Below, piece after piece: positions 20,255-28,843 of a stretch of 63,009 bases of DNA. The translations under genes and the position numbers were made by a program. Numbering within the stretch: position 1 is the stretch's first letter; each line of letters starts with the position of its first letter. The DNA is from Chitinophaga pinensis (GTDB lineage Bacteria > Pseudomonadota > Gammaproteobacteria > Burkholderiales > Burkholderiaceae_C). The stretch lies in assembly GCA_943326015.2 (NCBI GenBank), contig CALPRQ020000020.1, positions 1 to 63,009 of the forward strand, read 5' to 3'. Below the pieces are notes generated by a model, which ran no database searches, was not told the DNA's origin, and saw only the letters and a program-made list of their open reading frames with translations.

Positions 20255-20917
20255 ATGCTCGATCCCAGGACCGCTCCGCTGATCGGCACCGACCGGCATC
20301 TGCCCCCCGTGCCGCTGCAGCGCCTCAGCGCCTCCGCGCTGCGCCAGCGCTTCGCCTCCAGCCTGGCCTGGCAGCCCGAACTCGCGCGCGATTCACGCCA
20401 CTTCGTGGATCGGCCGCTGCGGCATGCCGCCGTGCTGGTGCCCATCGTGTTGCGTGATGAACCTACGGTGCTGCTGACGCGGCGTGCCGACCAGTTGTCG
20501 AGCCATTCCGGCCAGGTGGCCTTCCCCGGCGGCAAGGTCGATGACGATGATGACGATGCGGTCGCCGCCGCGCTGCGCGAGGCCGAGGAAGAGGTCGGTC
20601 TTGAGCCGCGCTGGGTCGAGGTGATCGGTGCCTTGCCCGATTACCTGACGGGCAGCGCCTACCGCATCACGCCCGTGGTCGGCCTGGTTCACCCGGCTGC
20701 AGCATTCAGCCCCAACCCGCAGGAGGTGGCCGACCTGTTCGAGGTGCCGCTGGTCTTCCTGATGGATCCCGCCCATCACCAGCGCCATGTGGCGGACTGG
20801 CAGGGGCAGCGGCATGAATGGTTCGCCATGCCCTACGACGACGAGGGCACCGAGCGCTTCATCTGGGGTGCGACAGCAGCGCTGCTGCGCAACCTGTACC
20901 GGTTTCTGGCGGCCTGA
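20255..20917 (+). CDS. Nudix hydrolase, coenzyme A pyrophosphatase type
   Basis: A 220-residue Nudix protein of the CoA-pyrophosphatase (NudL-like) group. The group-specific motif LLTRRADQLSSHSGQVAFPG runs directly into the Nudix box GGKVDDDDDDAVAAALREAE and EEVGL. The usual first glutamate of the box falls within a run of six aspartates. The start at 20255 (MLDPRTAPLIG) is preferred to an in-frame codon at 20198, which would add residues with no family character. It is divergent from the dehydrogenase gene and 42 bases upstream of the CobD-like gene. Confidence 0.85.
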   Translation: MLDPRTAPLIGTDRHLPPVPLQRLSASALRQRFASSLAWQPELARDSRHFVDRPLRHAAVLVPIVLRDEPTVLLTRRADQLSSHSGQVAFPGGKVDDDDDDAVAAALREAEEEVGLEPRWVEVIGALPDYLTGSAYRITPVVGLVHPAAAFSPNPQEVADLFEVPLVFLMDPAHHQRHVADWQGQRHEWFAMPYDDEGTERFIWGATAALLRNLYRFLAA

Positions 20918-20947
20918 GGTCCCGCAGCGAGCAAGGCCGGGCGCCGG

Positions 20948-20953
20948 TATCAT
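20948..20953 (+). promoter_or_regulatory. -10-like hexamer (TATCAT) 6 bases before a start codon
   Basis: TATCAT ends 6 bases before the ATG of the CobD/CbiB-like gene, and the intervening CACGGC is not a Shine-Dalgarno sequence. If functional, transcription would begin at about the A of the ATG. No clear -35 is visible. Confidence 0.4.
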
Positions 20954-20959
20954 CACGGC

Positions 20960-21904
20960 ATGAGTTTTTTCGCCATCTTTCTTGCCCTGTTGCTTGAGCA
21001 GGCCCGTCCGCTGGGCCGGGACAACCCGGTTCATCGCACTGCGACGGCTTGGCGGCGCTGGGTCAGGCGCAGCCTGGACGCTGGCCAGGCACCGCATGGC
21101 TGGATGGCCTGGGGCGCGGCGGCGCTGGTGCCGGCCCTGCTTGCCGCGCTGGTCCACTGGCTGCTGCTGCCCTTCAGCGACCTGCTGCTGTTCGCCTGGA
21201 CCGTGGGCGTGCTCTACCTGACCCTGGGGTTCAGGCAGTTCAGTCACCATTTCACTGCCATCCGTGATGCGCTCGAAGCTGGTGACGAGGCCGCCGCGCG
21301 CGCCGAGCTGGCCGAATGGCAACAGGTCGAGGTCGGCGAGTTGCCACGTCAGGAACTGCTGCGGCATGTGATCGAGTATTCGACGCTGGCGGCGCATCGC
21401 CATGTCTTTGGCGTGTTGCTGGCTTATTCCGTGCTGGCGGCATTGGGCCTGGGGCCGGCTGGTGCGGTGCTCTACCGCATGGCCGAGTCGCTGGCGCGCC
21501 GCTGGCAGCCCAGGCTGGAGGACGCCCCCAGCAGCGCGGCGCAGCAGGCCGCCGCGCAGGCCTGGCTCTGGATCGACCATGTGCCGGCGCGCGCCACCGC
21601 GCTGGCCTTCGCGGTGGTTGGCAATTTCGAGGAATCGATTGCCGCCTGGCGCTCGGATGCGACCAGTCAGGCCAAGCCCAATGACGGCATCGTGCTGGCG
21701 GCCACTGCCGGCGCGATCAATGTCAGGCTGGGCGGGCTGGGACTGGGCGCGACCGGGCCGGGCGCACCGGGGGCAGCCGGCGGCTGGACCGAGGGCCGGG
21801 AACCCCAGAATGCGCATCTGACCAGCCTGGTCGGCCTGGTCTGGCGCTCGGTCGTGCTCTGGCTCCTGCTGCTCTTGCTGACCATGCTCGCGCGCAGCGT
21901 CTGA
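20960..21904 (+). CDS. CobD/CbiB-family integral membrane protein
   Basis: A 314-residue membrane protein that resembles the CobD/CbiB and AmpE group. It opens with MSFFAIFLALLLEQARPLG, has an extended hydrophobic segment at about residues 52-92 and a hydrophobic C-terminus (VVLWLLLLLLTMLAR). The central region contains RHVIEYSTLAAHRHVFGVLL and a region with NDGIVLAATAGAINVRLGG. No cobalamin genes are nearby, so a role in adenosylcobinamide synthesis is not supported by context. The Burkholderiales version is usually an isolated gene of unknown function. Confidence 0.75.
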   Translation: MSFFAIFLALLLEQARPLGRDNPVHRTATAWRRWVRRSLDAGQAPHGWMAWGAAALVPALLAALVHWLLLPFSDLLLFAWTVGVLYLTLGFRQFSHHFTAIRDALEAGDEAAARAELAEWQQVEVGELPRQELLRHVIEYSTLAAHRHVFGVLLAYSVLAALGLGPAGAVLYRMAESLARRWQPRLEDAPSSAAQQAAAQAWLWIDHVPARATALAFAVVGNFEESIAAWRSDATSQAKPNDGIVLAATAGAINVRLGGLGLGATGPGAPGAAGGWTEGREPQNAHLTSLVGLVWRSVVLWLLLLLLTMLARSV

Positions 21905-21925
21905 AGCCGAGCCGGGGCTGTCACT

Positions 21926-22831
21926 TCAGTAGCGCGGCTGCGACAGCTCGGCAAACAGCTCGCCGTAGAGACGGTAACGGTTCTCGCTGATGCCGCCTTC
22001 GATGCCGACGGCGTCGCGCACCGCACAGCCTGGCTCATGCAGGTGGCTGCAGTTGTAGAAACGGCAGTGACCCAGCCTGGCCTTGAAGTCGAGCATCAGG
22101 TGTGGCAGCTGCGTCGGCTCGATGTGGTGCAGGCCGAACTCCTGGAAGCCGGGCGAGTCGATCAGTGCCGTGCTCCTGGCCGCATCGACCCAGTACCAGG
22201 TCGTGCTGGTGGTCGTGTGCTTGCCGCTGTTGAGCGCGCGCGAGATCTCGCCGGTCTGCGCCTGCGCAGCCGGCACCAGGCGGTTGATCAGCGTGCTCTT
22301 GCCGGCGCCTGATGGGCCGAGCACCAGCGTGGTCTTGCCCTGCAGCCTGCGTTCGAGCTCGTCGATGCCGGCTTCCGAGCCGGCCTGCAGCGACAGCGGC
22401 AGCACCGCCTCGCCCATGGCGCGGTAGGGCGCCAGCCGCTGCCAGGCGCGCTCGAACAGTGTGCCGAGGTCGCTCTTGTTGAGCACGATCAGCACCGGTA
22501 TCGACTGGGCGTGGGCTGCGATCAGCGCGCGCGTGAGCTGGCTCTCGGAAAACTCGGGTTCGGCGGCCAGCAGCACCAGCACCAGATCGAGGTTGGCCGC
22601 GAAGGACTTGGTGCGGATCTCGTCCTGGCGGTACAGCAGGTTGCGCCGTTCCTGCAGCTTCTCGATCGTGCCCTCGTCGGCGCTGGCCTGCCACCAGACG
22701 CGGTCACCGACCACGGCCTGGCTCTTCTTGCCGCGTGGGTGGCAGATCAGGCGTGCGCCGTCTTCGGTCTCGACCAGGCAGTGGCGTCCGTAGGTGGCGA
22801 CGACCAGGCCGCAGCGTTGGGAATGGTTCAT
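21926..22831 (-). CDS. rsgA: Ribosome small-subunit-dependent GTPase RsgA (YjeQ)
   Basis: A 301-residue circularly permuted GTPase that checks late 30S subunit maturation. The N-terminal OB-fold is followed by the G domain in permuted order: G4 (VLNKSDLG) before G1 (LGPSGAGKSTLINRLVP) and G3 (DSPGFQEFGL). A C-terminal zinc-binding element carries CRFYNCSHLHEPGC. The ATG overlaps the stop of the upstream M48 protease gene by four bases (ATGA on the minus strand), indicating translational coupling. Confidence 0.96.
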   Translation of the reverse strand: MNHSQRCGLVVATYGRHCLVETEDGARLICHPRGKKSQAVVGDRVWWQASADEGTIEKLQERRNLLYRQDEIRTKSFAANLDLVLVLLAAEPEFSESQLTRALIAAHAQSIPVLIVLNKSDLGTLFERAWQRLAPYRAMGEAVLPLSLQAGSEAGIDELERRLQGKTTLVLGPSGAGKSTLINRLVPAAQAQTGEISRALNSGKHTTTSTTWYWVDAARSTALIDSPGFQEFGLHHIEPTQLPHLMLDFKARLGHCRFYNCSHLHEPGCAVRDAVGIEGGISENRYRLYGELFAELSQPRY

Positions 22832-24120
22832 GGGTATGCCTCAGGGCTGCCGGGCTCGAGGCGCGCCAGGCGCTCGGCTGCGGGCGGGTGGGAATAATAG
22901 AAACTGGCGTAGACCGGATCGGGCGTCAGCGTGCTGGCATTGTCCTGGTAGAGCTTGACCAGCGCGCTGGCGAGATCATTCCGGTCGGCATGGCTGCAGG
23001 CATAGGCATCGGCCTCGAACTCCTGCCGGCGCGACAGCTGGCTCAGCAGCGGTGTCAGGAAGATGCTCGCCAGCGGGACGACGCTGACGAACAGCAGCAG
23101 TGCCAAGGCGTTGCTGGGCGCGACCAGGTTGGGCTGCACGCCCAGGCCGACATAGAAGCCCAGCTGCCCCGACAAGTAGCCCAGCAGCGCGAAGCCCAGC
23201 AGGCTGACGAGGCCCGACAGCAGCAGCCGCCGAGGCAGGTGGCCGCGCTTGAAGTGGCCGAGCTCATGCGCGAGCACGGCCTCGATCTCGTCGGGCGAGA
23301 GCTTCTGCAGCAGGGTGTCGAAGAAGACCACCCGCTTGGCCGGCCCGAAGCCGGTGAAGTAGGCGTTGGCATGCGCGCTGCGCTTGCTGCCGTCCATCAC
23401 GTAGAGGCCGCGCGAACGAAAGCCGCAGCGCGCCATCAGCGCCTCGATGCGTTGGCGCAGCACCGGGTTATCGAGCGGCACGAAGCGGTTGAACAGCGGC
23501 GCGATCAGCGTCGGGTAGAGCACCAGCATCAGCAGGCTCAAACCCAGCCACAGCGCCCAGCACCAGAACCACCAGAGCGGCCCGGTCGCCTCCATCAGCC
23601 ACAGCAGCAGGGTGGCAAACGGCAGTCCGAACGCGGCGCCCACCGCGGCTGACTTGAGGCCGTCAGCCAGCCACAGACCCGGTGTCATGCGGTTGAAACC
23701 ATGGCGCTGCTCGACGCGGAAGGTTCGGACCCAGGCCAGCGGCAGGTCGAGTACAGTCGTGATGGTGAAGAAGGCCGCCAGCAGCGCGAGCTGCTGCGCC
23801 AGGCCGTCACCGAGCAGGTTGCGCAGCACCTGGTTGAGCAGGTCAAGCCCGCCCAGCAGGGTCCAGCCCAGCAACAGCGCAGCGTTCCAGGCCAGCTCGA
23901 TCAGTCCCAGCCGCAGTTTGGCGACCGTGTAGTCGGCGGCCTTCCGGTGTGACTCCAGGCTGACGCGTTCAGCAAAGGCGGGCGGCACCGCATGCCGGTG
24001 CTGCGCGACATGGCGGATCTGCCGGCTGGCGAGCCAGAGCTGGATCAGCAGGCTGGCGGCGAGCAGGCCACAAAAAGACAGCGCCCAGACGGACACCAAG
24101 GCGGAAAGGGGAGAATTCAT
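22828..24120 (-). CDS. M48-family membrane zinc metallopeptidase (Ste24-like)
   Basis: A 430-residue integral membrane protease. The zinc-binding HEXXH motif is in AVLAHELGHFKRGHLPRR. The third ligand glutamate is in RRQEFEADAYACSH. Several membrane helices lie on both sides of the active site, as in CAAX prenyl protease 1-type enzymes. The start MNSPLSALVSVWAL is chosen over an in-frame start at 24162 that would add a basic stretch. A TAGACT hexamer stands 7 bases upstream of this ATG. Substrates in bacteria are not defined; membrane protein quality control is a common inference. Confidence 0.9.
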   Translation of the reverse strand: MNSPLSALVSVWALSFCGLLAASLLIQLWLASRQIRHVAQHRHAVPPAFAERVSLESHRKAADYTVAKLRLGLIELAWNAALLLGWTLLGGLDLLNQVLRNLLGDGLAQQLALLAAFFTITTVLDLPLAWVRTFRVEQRHGFNRMTPGLWLADGLKSAAVGAAFGLPFATLLLWLMEATGPLWWFWCWALWLGLSLLMLVLYPTLIAPLFNRFVPLDNPVLRQRIEALMARCGFRSRGLYVMDGSKRSAHANAYFTGFGPAKRVVFFDTLLQKLSPDEIEAVLAHELGHFKRGHLPRRLLLSGLVSLLGFALLGYLSGQLGFYVGLGVQPNLVAPSNALALLLFVSVVPLASIFLTPLLSQLSRRQEFEADAYACSHADRNDLASALVKLYQDNASTLTPDPVYASFYYSHPPAAERLARLEPGSPEAYP

Positions 24121-24127
24121 GGCCGCG

Positions 24128-24133
24128 AGTCTA
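24128..24133 (-). promoter_or_regulatory. -10-like hexamer (TAGACT) 7 bases before the M48 start
   Basis: On the minus strand TAGACT is separated from the ATG at 24120 by CGCGGCC, leaving no room for a leader or Shine-Dalgarno sequence. It may specify a leaderless mRNA for the M48-rsgA pair. No good -35 hexamer is visible. Confidence 0.35.
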
Positions 24134-24179
24134 GCGAAAGCCAGCCTGTGCTGCCGTCCCATGGGTGAAAATCGGCGTC

Positions 24180-24791
24180 ATGAGCACGATATCCAGCCCT
24201 CCCAGCCCAGCGATCGACAGCTGCGCCGGCAATGAACCCGTCCAGCACCTGGTCAAGAGCGACCTGAATCTGATCTGGCTAGACTGCGAGATGACGGGCC
24301 TCAAGCCCGATACCGACCGCCTGATCGAGATCGCTGTCGTCATCACCGGCCCCAACCTGACGCCCCGCGTCGAGGGTCCGGTGCTGGCGATCCACCAGAG
24401 CGACGCCGCGCTCGATGCGATGGACGCCTGGAACAAGGGCACCCATGGCCGCAGCGGCCTGATCAACCGGGTCAAGGCCAGCGCCACCACCGAGGCCGAC
24501 GCCGAAGCCCAGATCATCGAATTCATCCGCAAGTACGTTCCCAAGGGGGCTTCGCCGATGTGTGGCAATTCGATCGGCCAGGACCGGCGCTTCCTGGTCA
24601 AGTACATGCCCAGGCTGGAGGCCTACTTTCACTACCGCAACCTTGATGTCAGCACCTTGAAGGAGCTGGCCAGGCGCTGGCGGCCCGAGGTCTGCAAGGC
24701 CTTCAAGAAGCACCAGCGCCACACCGCCTTGGCCGATGTGCACGAGTCCATCGACGAACTCGTGCACTACCGCGAGCATTTCCTGCGCTGA
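24180..24791 (+). CDS. orn: Oligoribonuclease
   Basis: A 203-residue DEDDh exonuclease that degrades the final 2-5 nucleotide RNA fragments and pGpG. The first acidic pair is in [18 protein letters not shown], the second aspartate region is in [18 protein letters not shown], and the histidine/aspartate pair is in [17 protein letters not shown]. The ATG at 24180 gives an N-terminal extension of about 30 residues before the usual NLIWLD core; a GTG at 24165 is in frame and cannot be excluded. The stop codon directly abuts the stop of the convergent phosphate transporter gene. Confidence 0.94.
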   Translation: MSTISSPPSPAIDSCAGNEPVQHLVKSDLNLIWLDCEMTGLKPDTDRLIEIAVVITGPNLTPRVEGPVLAIHQSDAALDAMDAWNKGTHGRSGLINRVKASATTEADAEAQIIEFIRKYVPKGASPMCGNSIGQDRRFLVKYMPRLEAYFHYRNLDVSTLKELARRWRPEVCKAFKKHQRHTALADVHESIDELVHYREHFLR

Positions 24792-25805
24792 TCAGGCGAA
24801 CAGCTGCAGGCTGACCCAGTAGGCCACGGCAGCGACCGTGGCCGAGGCCGGAATCGTCAGAATCCAGGCCCAGACGATATTGCCCGCCACGCCCCAGCGC
24901 ACCGCGCTCATGCGCTGCACCGAACCGACGCCGACGATGGCGCCGGTGATGGTGTGGGTGGTCGAGACCGGCACGCCCAGCGCGGTGGCCAGGAACAGTG
25001 TGATGGCGCCACCGGTTTCAGCGCAGAAGCCACCGACCGGCTTGAGCTTGGTGATCTTCTGGCCCATGGTCTTGACGATGCGCCAGCCGCCGAACATGGT
25101 GCCGGCGCCGATCGCCATGTAGCAGCAGATGATGACCCAGCTCGGCGGCGAGCTGTCGGCAGCGGAGGCATAGCCAGTTGCCAGCAGCAGCATCCAGATG
25201 ATGCCGATCGTCTTCTGCGCGTCGTTGCCGCCATGGCCCAGGCTGTATGCTCCCGCAGACACCAGTTGCAGGCGGCGGAACCAGCGGTCGACCCGCGAGG
25301 GTGTGGTGCGGCGGAAGATCCTGGCCACCAGCACCATCATCAGCGAACCGAACACGAAGCCCAGCAGCGGGGAGACGAAGATGAAGATCACGGTCTTGAC
25401 GATGCCGGTCGAGACCAGCGCGCTGGCGCCCGCCTTGGCGATCACGGCGCCGACGATGCCGCCGATCAGCGCGTGCGAGGAGCTGCTCGGGATGCCGTAG
25501 TACCAGGTGATCAGGTTCCAGCTGATCGCGCCGGCCAGCGCGCCGAACACCACATGGGTGTCGACCACGCCGGGCTCGGCGATGCCCTTGCCGACCGTTG
25601 CCGCCACGGTCAGGTGGAAGATGAAGATGGCGACGAAGTTGAAGAAGGCCGCGAAGGCCACCGCCTGCGCCGGCTTGAGCACGCCGGTCGAGACCACGGT
25701 CGCGATCGAGTTGGCCGCGTCATGGAAGCCGTTCATGAAGTCGAACAGCAAGGCCATCACGACCAGCACGGCGATGACCCAGAAGGCCGCCTGCATTGAA
25801 GTCAT
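24792..25805 (-). CDS. pit: Inorganic phosphate transporter, PiT family
   Basis: A 337-residue inner-membrane low-affinity phosphate permease of the PiT family. The two internally related signature regions are visible: GFHDAANSIATVVSTGVL near the N-terminus and LGHGGNDAQKTIGIIWM in the second half. About ten hydrophobic helices can be seen. It starts 15 bases after the DUF47 gene upstream, and this pairing is common in bacteria, where the DUF47 protein appears to modulate the transporter. Confidence 0.93.
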   Translation of the reverse strand: MTSMQAAFWVIAVLVVMALLFDFMNGFHDAANSIATVVSTGVLKPAQAVAFAAFFNFVAIFIFHLTVAATVGKGIAEPGVVDTHVVFGALAGAISWNLITWYYGIPSSSSHALIGGIVGAVIAKAGASALVSTGIVKTVIFIFVSPLLGFVFGSLMMVLVARIFRRTTPSRVDRWFRRLQLVSAGAYSLGHGGNDAQKTIGIIWMLLLATGYASAADSSPPSWVIICCYMAIGAGTMFGGWRIVKTMGQKITKLKPVGGFCAETGGAITLFLATALGVPVSTTHTITGAIVGVGSVQRMSAVRWGVAGNIVWAWILTIPASATVAAVAYWVSLQLFA

Positions 25806-25820
25806 GCTGGATCTCCCGGA

Positions 25821-26468
25821 TCAGGAGTTCTCGAGGATCACGCCCTCGATCAGGTTGGCCACATCCTCGCAGCGGTCGGTGATGGTTTCGAGCAACTCGT
25901 AGATGGCCTTGAGCTTGATCAACTCGCGCACATCGTTTTCCTCGCGGAACAGCTTGCTCATGGCGGTGCGCAGCACGCGGTCGGCGTCGGATTCGAGGCG
26001 GTCGATCTCCTCGCAGGTCTTGAGCGCGGCCTCGGCGGTCTTGGCGTCGGCGATCTTGTCGAGCAGGGCCACCGCGGATTGCAGGCGCTCGCAGCACTTG
26101 ACGCCGAGGTCGGTCAGGCGGCTGATCTCTTCGGTCATGTGGCGCACGTCGTACAGCGCCATGGTCTCGGCCGAGTCCTGGATCAGGTCGGCGACATCGT
26201 CCATGGTGTTGATCAGCGAGTGGATCTGCTCGCGGTCGATCGGCGTGATGAAGGTCTTGTGCAGCAGGCGATTGACTTCCATCGTCACGCGGTCGGCCGC
26301 ATGCTCGGCGCTGTCGACTTCCTGGTTGTACTTGTCGCGCAGCACGGGGTCGGCATAGTTCTTGACCAGCTCGGCAAAGGCGTGCGAGGCATCGACCATG
26401 TGCTTGGCGTGCTGGTTGAAGAGTTCGAAGAAGTTGCCCTCACGGGGCATCAGTTTCCCAAAGATCAT
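25821..26468 (-). CDS. DUF47-family (PhoU-like) phosphate transport regulator
   Basis: A 215-residue, all-helical soluble protein resembling PhoU and the TIGR00153 group. It starts with MIFGKLMPREGNFFELFNQH and contains the acidic metal-binding-type pattern VDSAEHAADRVTMEVNRLLH with HKTFITPIDREQIHSLINTM, repeated in EEIDRLESDADRVLR. It is the first gene of a two-gene operon with pit. An AAAGGA Shine-Dalgarno sequence precedes the ATG. The long frame that continues upstream is a shadow of the DEAD-box gene. Confidence 0.92.
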   Translation of the reverse strand: MIFGKLMPREGNFFELFNQHAKHMVDASHAFAELVKNYADPVLRDKYNQEVDSAEHAADRVTMEVNRLLHKTFITPIDREQIHSLINTMDDVADLIQDSAETMALYDVRHMTEEISRLTDLGVKCCERLQSAVALLDKIADAKTAEAALKTCEEIDRLESDADRVLRTAMSKLFREENDVRELIKLKAIYELLETITDRCEDVANLIEGVILENS

Positions 26469-26492
26469 GTTCGTTCCTTTGTAAGTGCGATT

Positions 26493-26508
26493 TGTCAAAA
26501 AAATGACA
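26493..26508. promoter_or_regulatory. Inverted repeat in the leader of the DUF47-pit operon
   Basis: TGTCA-AAAAAA-TGACA is a perfect 5-bp inverted repeat with an A-run spacer, 25-40 bases upstream of the DUF47 ATG. A TACAAT hexamer on the minus strand (26534-26529) would place the transcription start just upstream, so this site would lie in the leader. It resembles the direct-repeat TGTCA element of Pho boxes only in half-site sequence, not in orientation. Confidence 0.35.
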
Positions 26509-26528
26509 TATTCCGGCTTTGTGCACGG

Positions 26529-26534
26529 ATTGTA
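26529..26534 (-). promoter_or_regulatory. Putative -10 hexamer (TACAAT) for the DUF47-pit operon
   Basis: TACAAT on the minus strand lies 60 bases upstream of the DUF47 start, in the divergent gap shared with the DEAD-box helicase promoter. No clear -35 is present. Confidence 0.35.
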
Positions 26535-26598
26535 AGCACCGACCGCGCTTGGCGTCTCCCCCTTGCCAGACCGCTTTGGCGCCAGCCATAAAAAAAAC

Positions 26599-26627
26599 TT
26601 GGGGAAAACCCGGGGTTGTGCGATAAT
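26599..26627 (+). promoter_or_regulatory. Sigma70-type promoter for the DEAD-box helicase
   Basis: TTGGGG at 26599-26604 and GATAAT at 26622-26627 are separated by exactly 17 bases. This predicts a start near 26634 and a 5' leader of about 264 bases before the ATG at 26898. Confidence 0.5.
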
Positions 26628-26633
26628 GCGAGT

Positions 26634-26897
26634 TGTTGACCGCACAGGGCGGCAACTTTTACGCGCATCTGCCTCACTCTGGCCCCTCACGGTGTAAACC
26701 GGCGACCCGTCATCGGGTTTGAATTCAGGGCCCCACGCATACCAGTCGGCCCACTCATGGGCACGCGGCATGCCGATCTGTTTGATGGTTGATGTTTCTT
26801 GTTGACCATGATCGGATCGGGCACGCTGCCCGGGCTCTTCAGCCCGGCTCGTCCTGCTTTGCTCATTGCGCGCTATTTCAGCGCCTGGACGATAGAC
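26634..26897 (+). promoter_or_regulatory. Long structured 5' leader of the DEAD-box helicase gene
   Basis: The predicted leader contains two compact stem-loops: ACCCG-TCAT-CGGGT at 26705-26718 and a perfect 7-bp stem CCGGGCT-CTTC-AGCCCGG at 26830-26847, about 50 bases upstream of the ATG. No known riboswitch is recognised. Long leaders on DEAD-box helicase mRNAs are known sites of cold-shock or feedback control in other bacteria; that function here is inference. Confidence 0.35.
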
Positions 26898-28781
26898 ATG
26901 ACTGACTCTTTGCAATTCCCGGTCGAAACCGGTTTCGATTCTTCCCTCGCCACCGACGTCGTCGAGACGGTTGCCGTGGTTCCGGCCGGCCCCAATCCCT
27001 TCGAAGTTCTGGGCCTGGCGCCTGAGCTGGTGCAAGCCGTGGCTGACCTCGGCTTCACCCAGCCGACCCTGGTGCAGAACGCCACCATCCCCAAGGCCAT
27101 GAGCGGTGGCCATGCAGAAGGTTTCACCGACCTGATGGTGTCGAGCCAGACTGGTAGCGGCAAGACCGCCGCCTTCCTGCTGCCGGTGCTGCACACCCTG
27201 CTCGAGCAGCAGGCTGCCGCCGAGGCCGCCGAGCGTGCCGACTGGGACCGCCAGGTGGCTGAAGCCGAAGCCGCCGGCCAGCCGGCACCGAAGAAGCCCA
27301 AGCGCAAGAACCCGCTGCTGGCGCGTCATTTCACCCCGGCCGTGCCCGGTGCCCTGATCCTGTGCCCGACGCGCGAGCTGGCGCAGCAGGTGGCCCAGGA
27401 CGCGATCGAGCTGGTCAAGCATTGCCGTGGCCTGCGCATCGCCAACGTGGTCGGCGGCATTCCCTACCCGGTCCAGATCGCCAAGCTGCAGAACGCCGAC
27501 CTGGTGGTCGCGACCCCGGGTCGTCTGCTCGACCTGCAGCGCAACGGCCAGATCAAGCTTGACAAGGTCCAGTTCCTGGTGGTCGACGAAGCCGACCGCA
27601 TGCTGGATCTGGGTTTCTCGGACGACCTGGCCGAGATCAACCAGCTGACCATCCAGCGCCACCAGACCATGATGTTCAGCGCGACCTTCGCGCCGCGCAT
27701 CCAGAGCCTGGCCCAGCGCGTGATGCGCGCGCCGCAGAAGGTGCAGATCGATTCGCCGCAGGACAAGCACAGCAGCATCGAGCAGCAGCTGTTCTGGTGT
27801 GACAGCCAGGAGCACAAGCGCCAGCTGCTCGACCATTGGCTGCGCGACGCGACCATCGATCAGGCGATCGTGTTCGCCAGCACCCAGATCGAGTGCGACT
27901 CGCTGGCTGAGGAACTGCAGCAGGTCGGCTTCTCGGCCGTGGCGCTGCACGGTGCCCTGAGCCAGGGCCTGCGTACCCGCCGCCTGATGGCGTTGCGCAA
28001 CGGCCAGGTGCAGATCCTGGTTGCTACCGACGTGGCCGCGCGCGGCATCGACGTGCCGACGATCACTCACGTGTTCAACTACGGTCTGCCGCTCAAGGCC
28101 GAGGACTACACCCACCGCATCGGCCGTACCGGCCGTGCGGGTCGCAAGGGTCTGGCCGTGACCATGGCCGAGTTCCGCGACCGTCGCAAGATCGGCGAGA
28201 TCGAGGCCTACAGCCAGCAGGTCATCAAGACCGCGACCATTCCGGGTCTGGAGCCCAAGAAGCAGGTCTACGAATTCAACGACCGCCGTCCGGGCGGCCG
28301 TGGTGGCAATGGCCGCGGCGCGCCTTCCCGTGGTGGCAACTTCCGTGGCAACGACCGCGGTGGCGATCGTGGCGGCTGGGGCCGCAACGACGGCGGCTTC
28401 GGCGGCAATGCTGGCCGTCCGGCCAGTCGTGGTGACTTCCAGCCCCGTGGCGAGTTCCGCTCCGAGCCCCGTGGCGACGTGCGCTTCGAGTCCCGTGGCG
28501 ATGCCCGTCCGGAAGGTCGCGGCGAGTTCCGTGGCGGCGACCGCGGCGAGTCGCGCGGTTTTGCCGGCCGCGACCAGCGTGGCCCGCAGGGCGGTTTCGG
28601 TGGCGAGCAGCGCCGCGAGTCCTTCGGCCGTCCGCAGGGCGAGCGCAGTTTTGGTGACCGCCCGGCCTTCGAGCGCCGCGGCAATGAATCGCGCGGTCAT
28701 GGCGGCGGCGCGCCGTCTTTTGGCGACCGTCGCCCGCGTCCTGAAGGCGGCGCCGGCAAGCCGCGCTTCGTCAAGCGCTGA
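26898..28781 (+). CDS. DEAD-box ATP-dependent RNA helicase (RhlE/CsdA-like) with RGG-rich tail
   Basis: A 627-residue RNA helicase. In order it shows the Q-motif region (LGFTQPTLVQNATIPKAM), motif I SSQTGSGKTA, Ia PTRELAQQ, GG, TPGRL, motif II VVDEADRML, motif III SATF, motif IV region IVFASTQ, motif V ATDVAARGID and motif VI HRIGRTGRAGRKG. A charged insertion of about 40 residues sits between motifs I and Ia. From about residue 465 the tail is glycine/arginine-rich with many RGG and RGD-type repeats, typical of an RNA-binding tail. The start MTDSLQFPVE is chosen; in-frame codons upstream fall in the leader. Confidence 0.93.
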   Translation: MTDSLQFPVETGFDSSLATDVVETVAVVPAGPNPFEVLGLAPELVQAVADLGFTQPTLVQNATIPKAMSGGHAEGFTDLMVSSQTGSGKTAAFLLPVLHTLLEQQAAAEAAERADWDRQVAEAEAAGQPAPKKPKRKNPLLARHFTPAVPGALILCPTRELAQQVAQDAIELVKHCRGLRIANVVGGIPYPVQIAKLQNADLVVATPGRLLDLQRNGQIKLDKVQFLVVDEADRMLDLGFSDDLAEINQLTIQRHQTMMFSATFAPRIQSLAQRVMRAPQKVQIDSPQDKHSSIEQQLFWCDSQEHKRQLLDHWLRDATIDQAIVFASTQIECDSLAEELQQVGFSAVALHGALSQGLRTRRLMALRNGQVQILVATDVAARGIDVPTITHVFNYGLPLKAEDYTHRIGRTGRAGRKGLAVTMAEFRDRRKIGEIEAYSQQVIKTATIPGLEPKKQVYEFNDRRPGGRGGNGRGAPSRGGNFRGNDRGGDRGGWGRNDGGFGGNAGRPASRGDFQPRGEFRSEPRGDVRFESRGDARPEGRGEFRGGDRGESRGFAGRDQRGPQGGFGGEQRRESFGRPQGERSFGDRPAFERRGNESRGHGGGAPSFGDRRPRPEGGAGKPRFVKR

Positions 28782-28820
28782 GTTTCCCTGAGTTTCCTCA
28801 GGTTCGTCCTGTGATCTGAA

Positions 28821-28843
28821 AACCCGGCTTCGGCCGGGTTTTT
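28821..28843 (+). terminator. Rho-independent terminator after the DEAD-box helicase gene
   Basis: AACCCGGC and GCCGGGTT form an 8-bp stem with a TTCG tetraloop, followed by TTT. It lies 39 bases after the stop codon. Confidence 0.85.

Noticed and set aside
26626-26697. 23-codon frame at the start of the helicase leader, considered as a leader peptide
   Set aside because: Its ATG overlaps the predicted -10 hexamer, so it would not be in the transcript.
28268-28760. Repeated GGY/CGY codons in the helicase tail, considered as a tandem DNA repeat
   Set aside because: The repetition follows from the RGG-rich protein tail and shows no constant DNA period.
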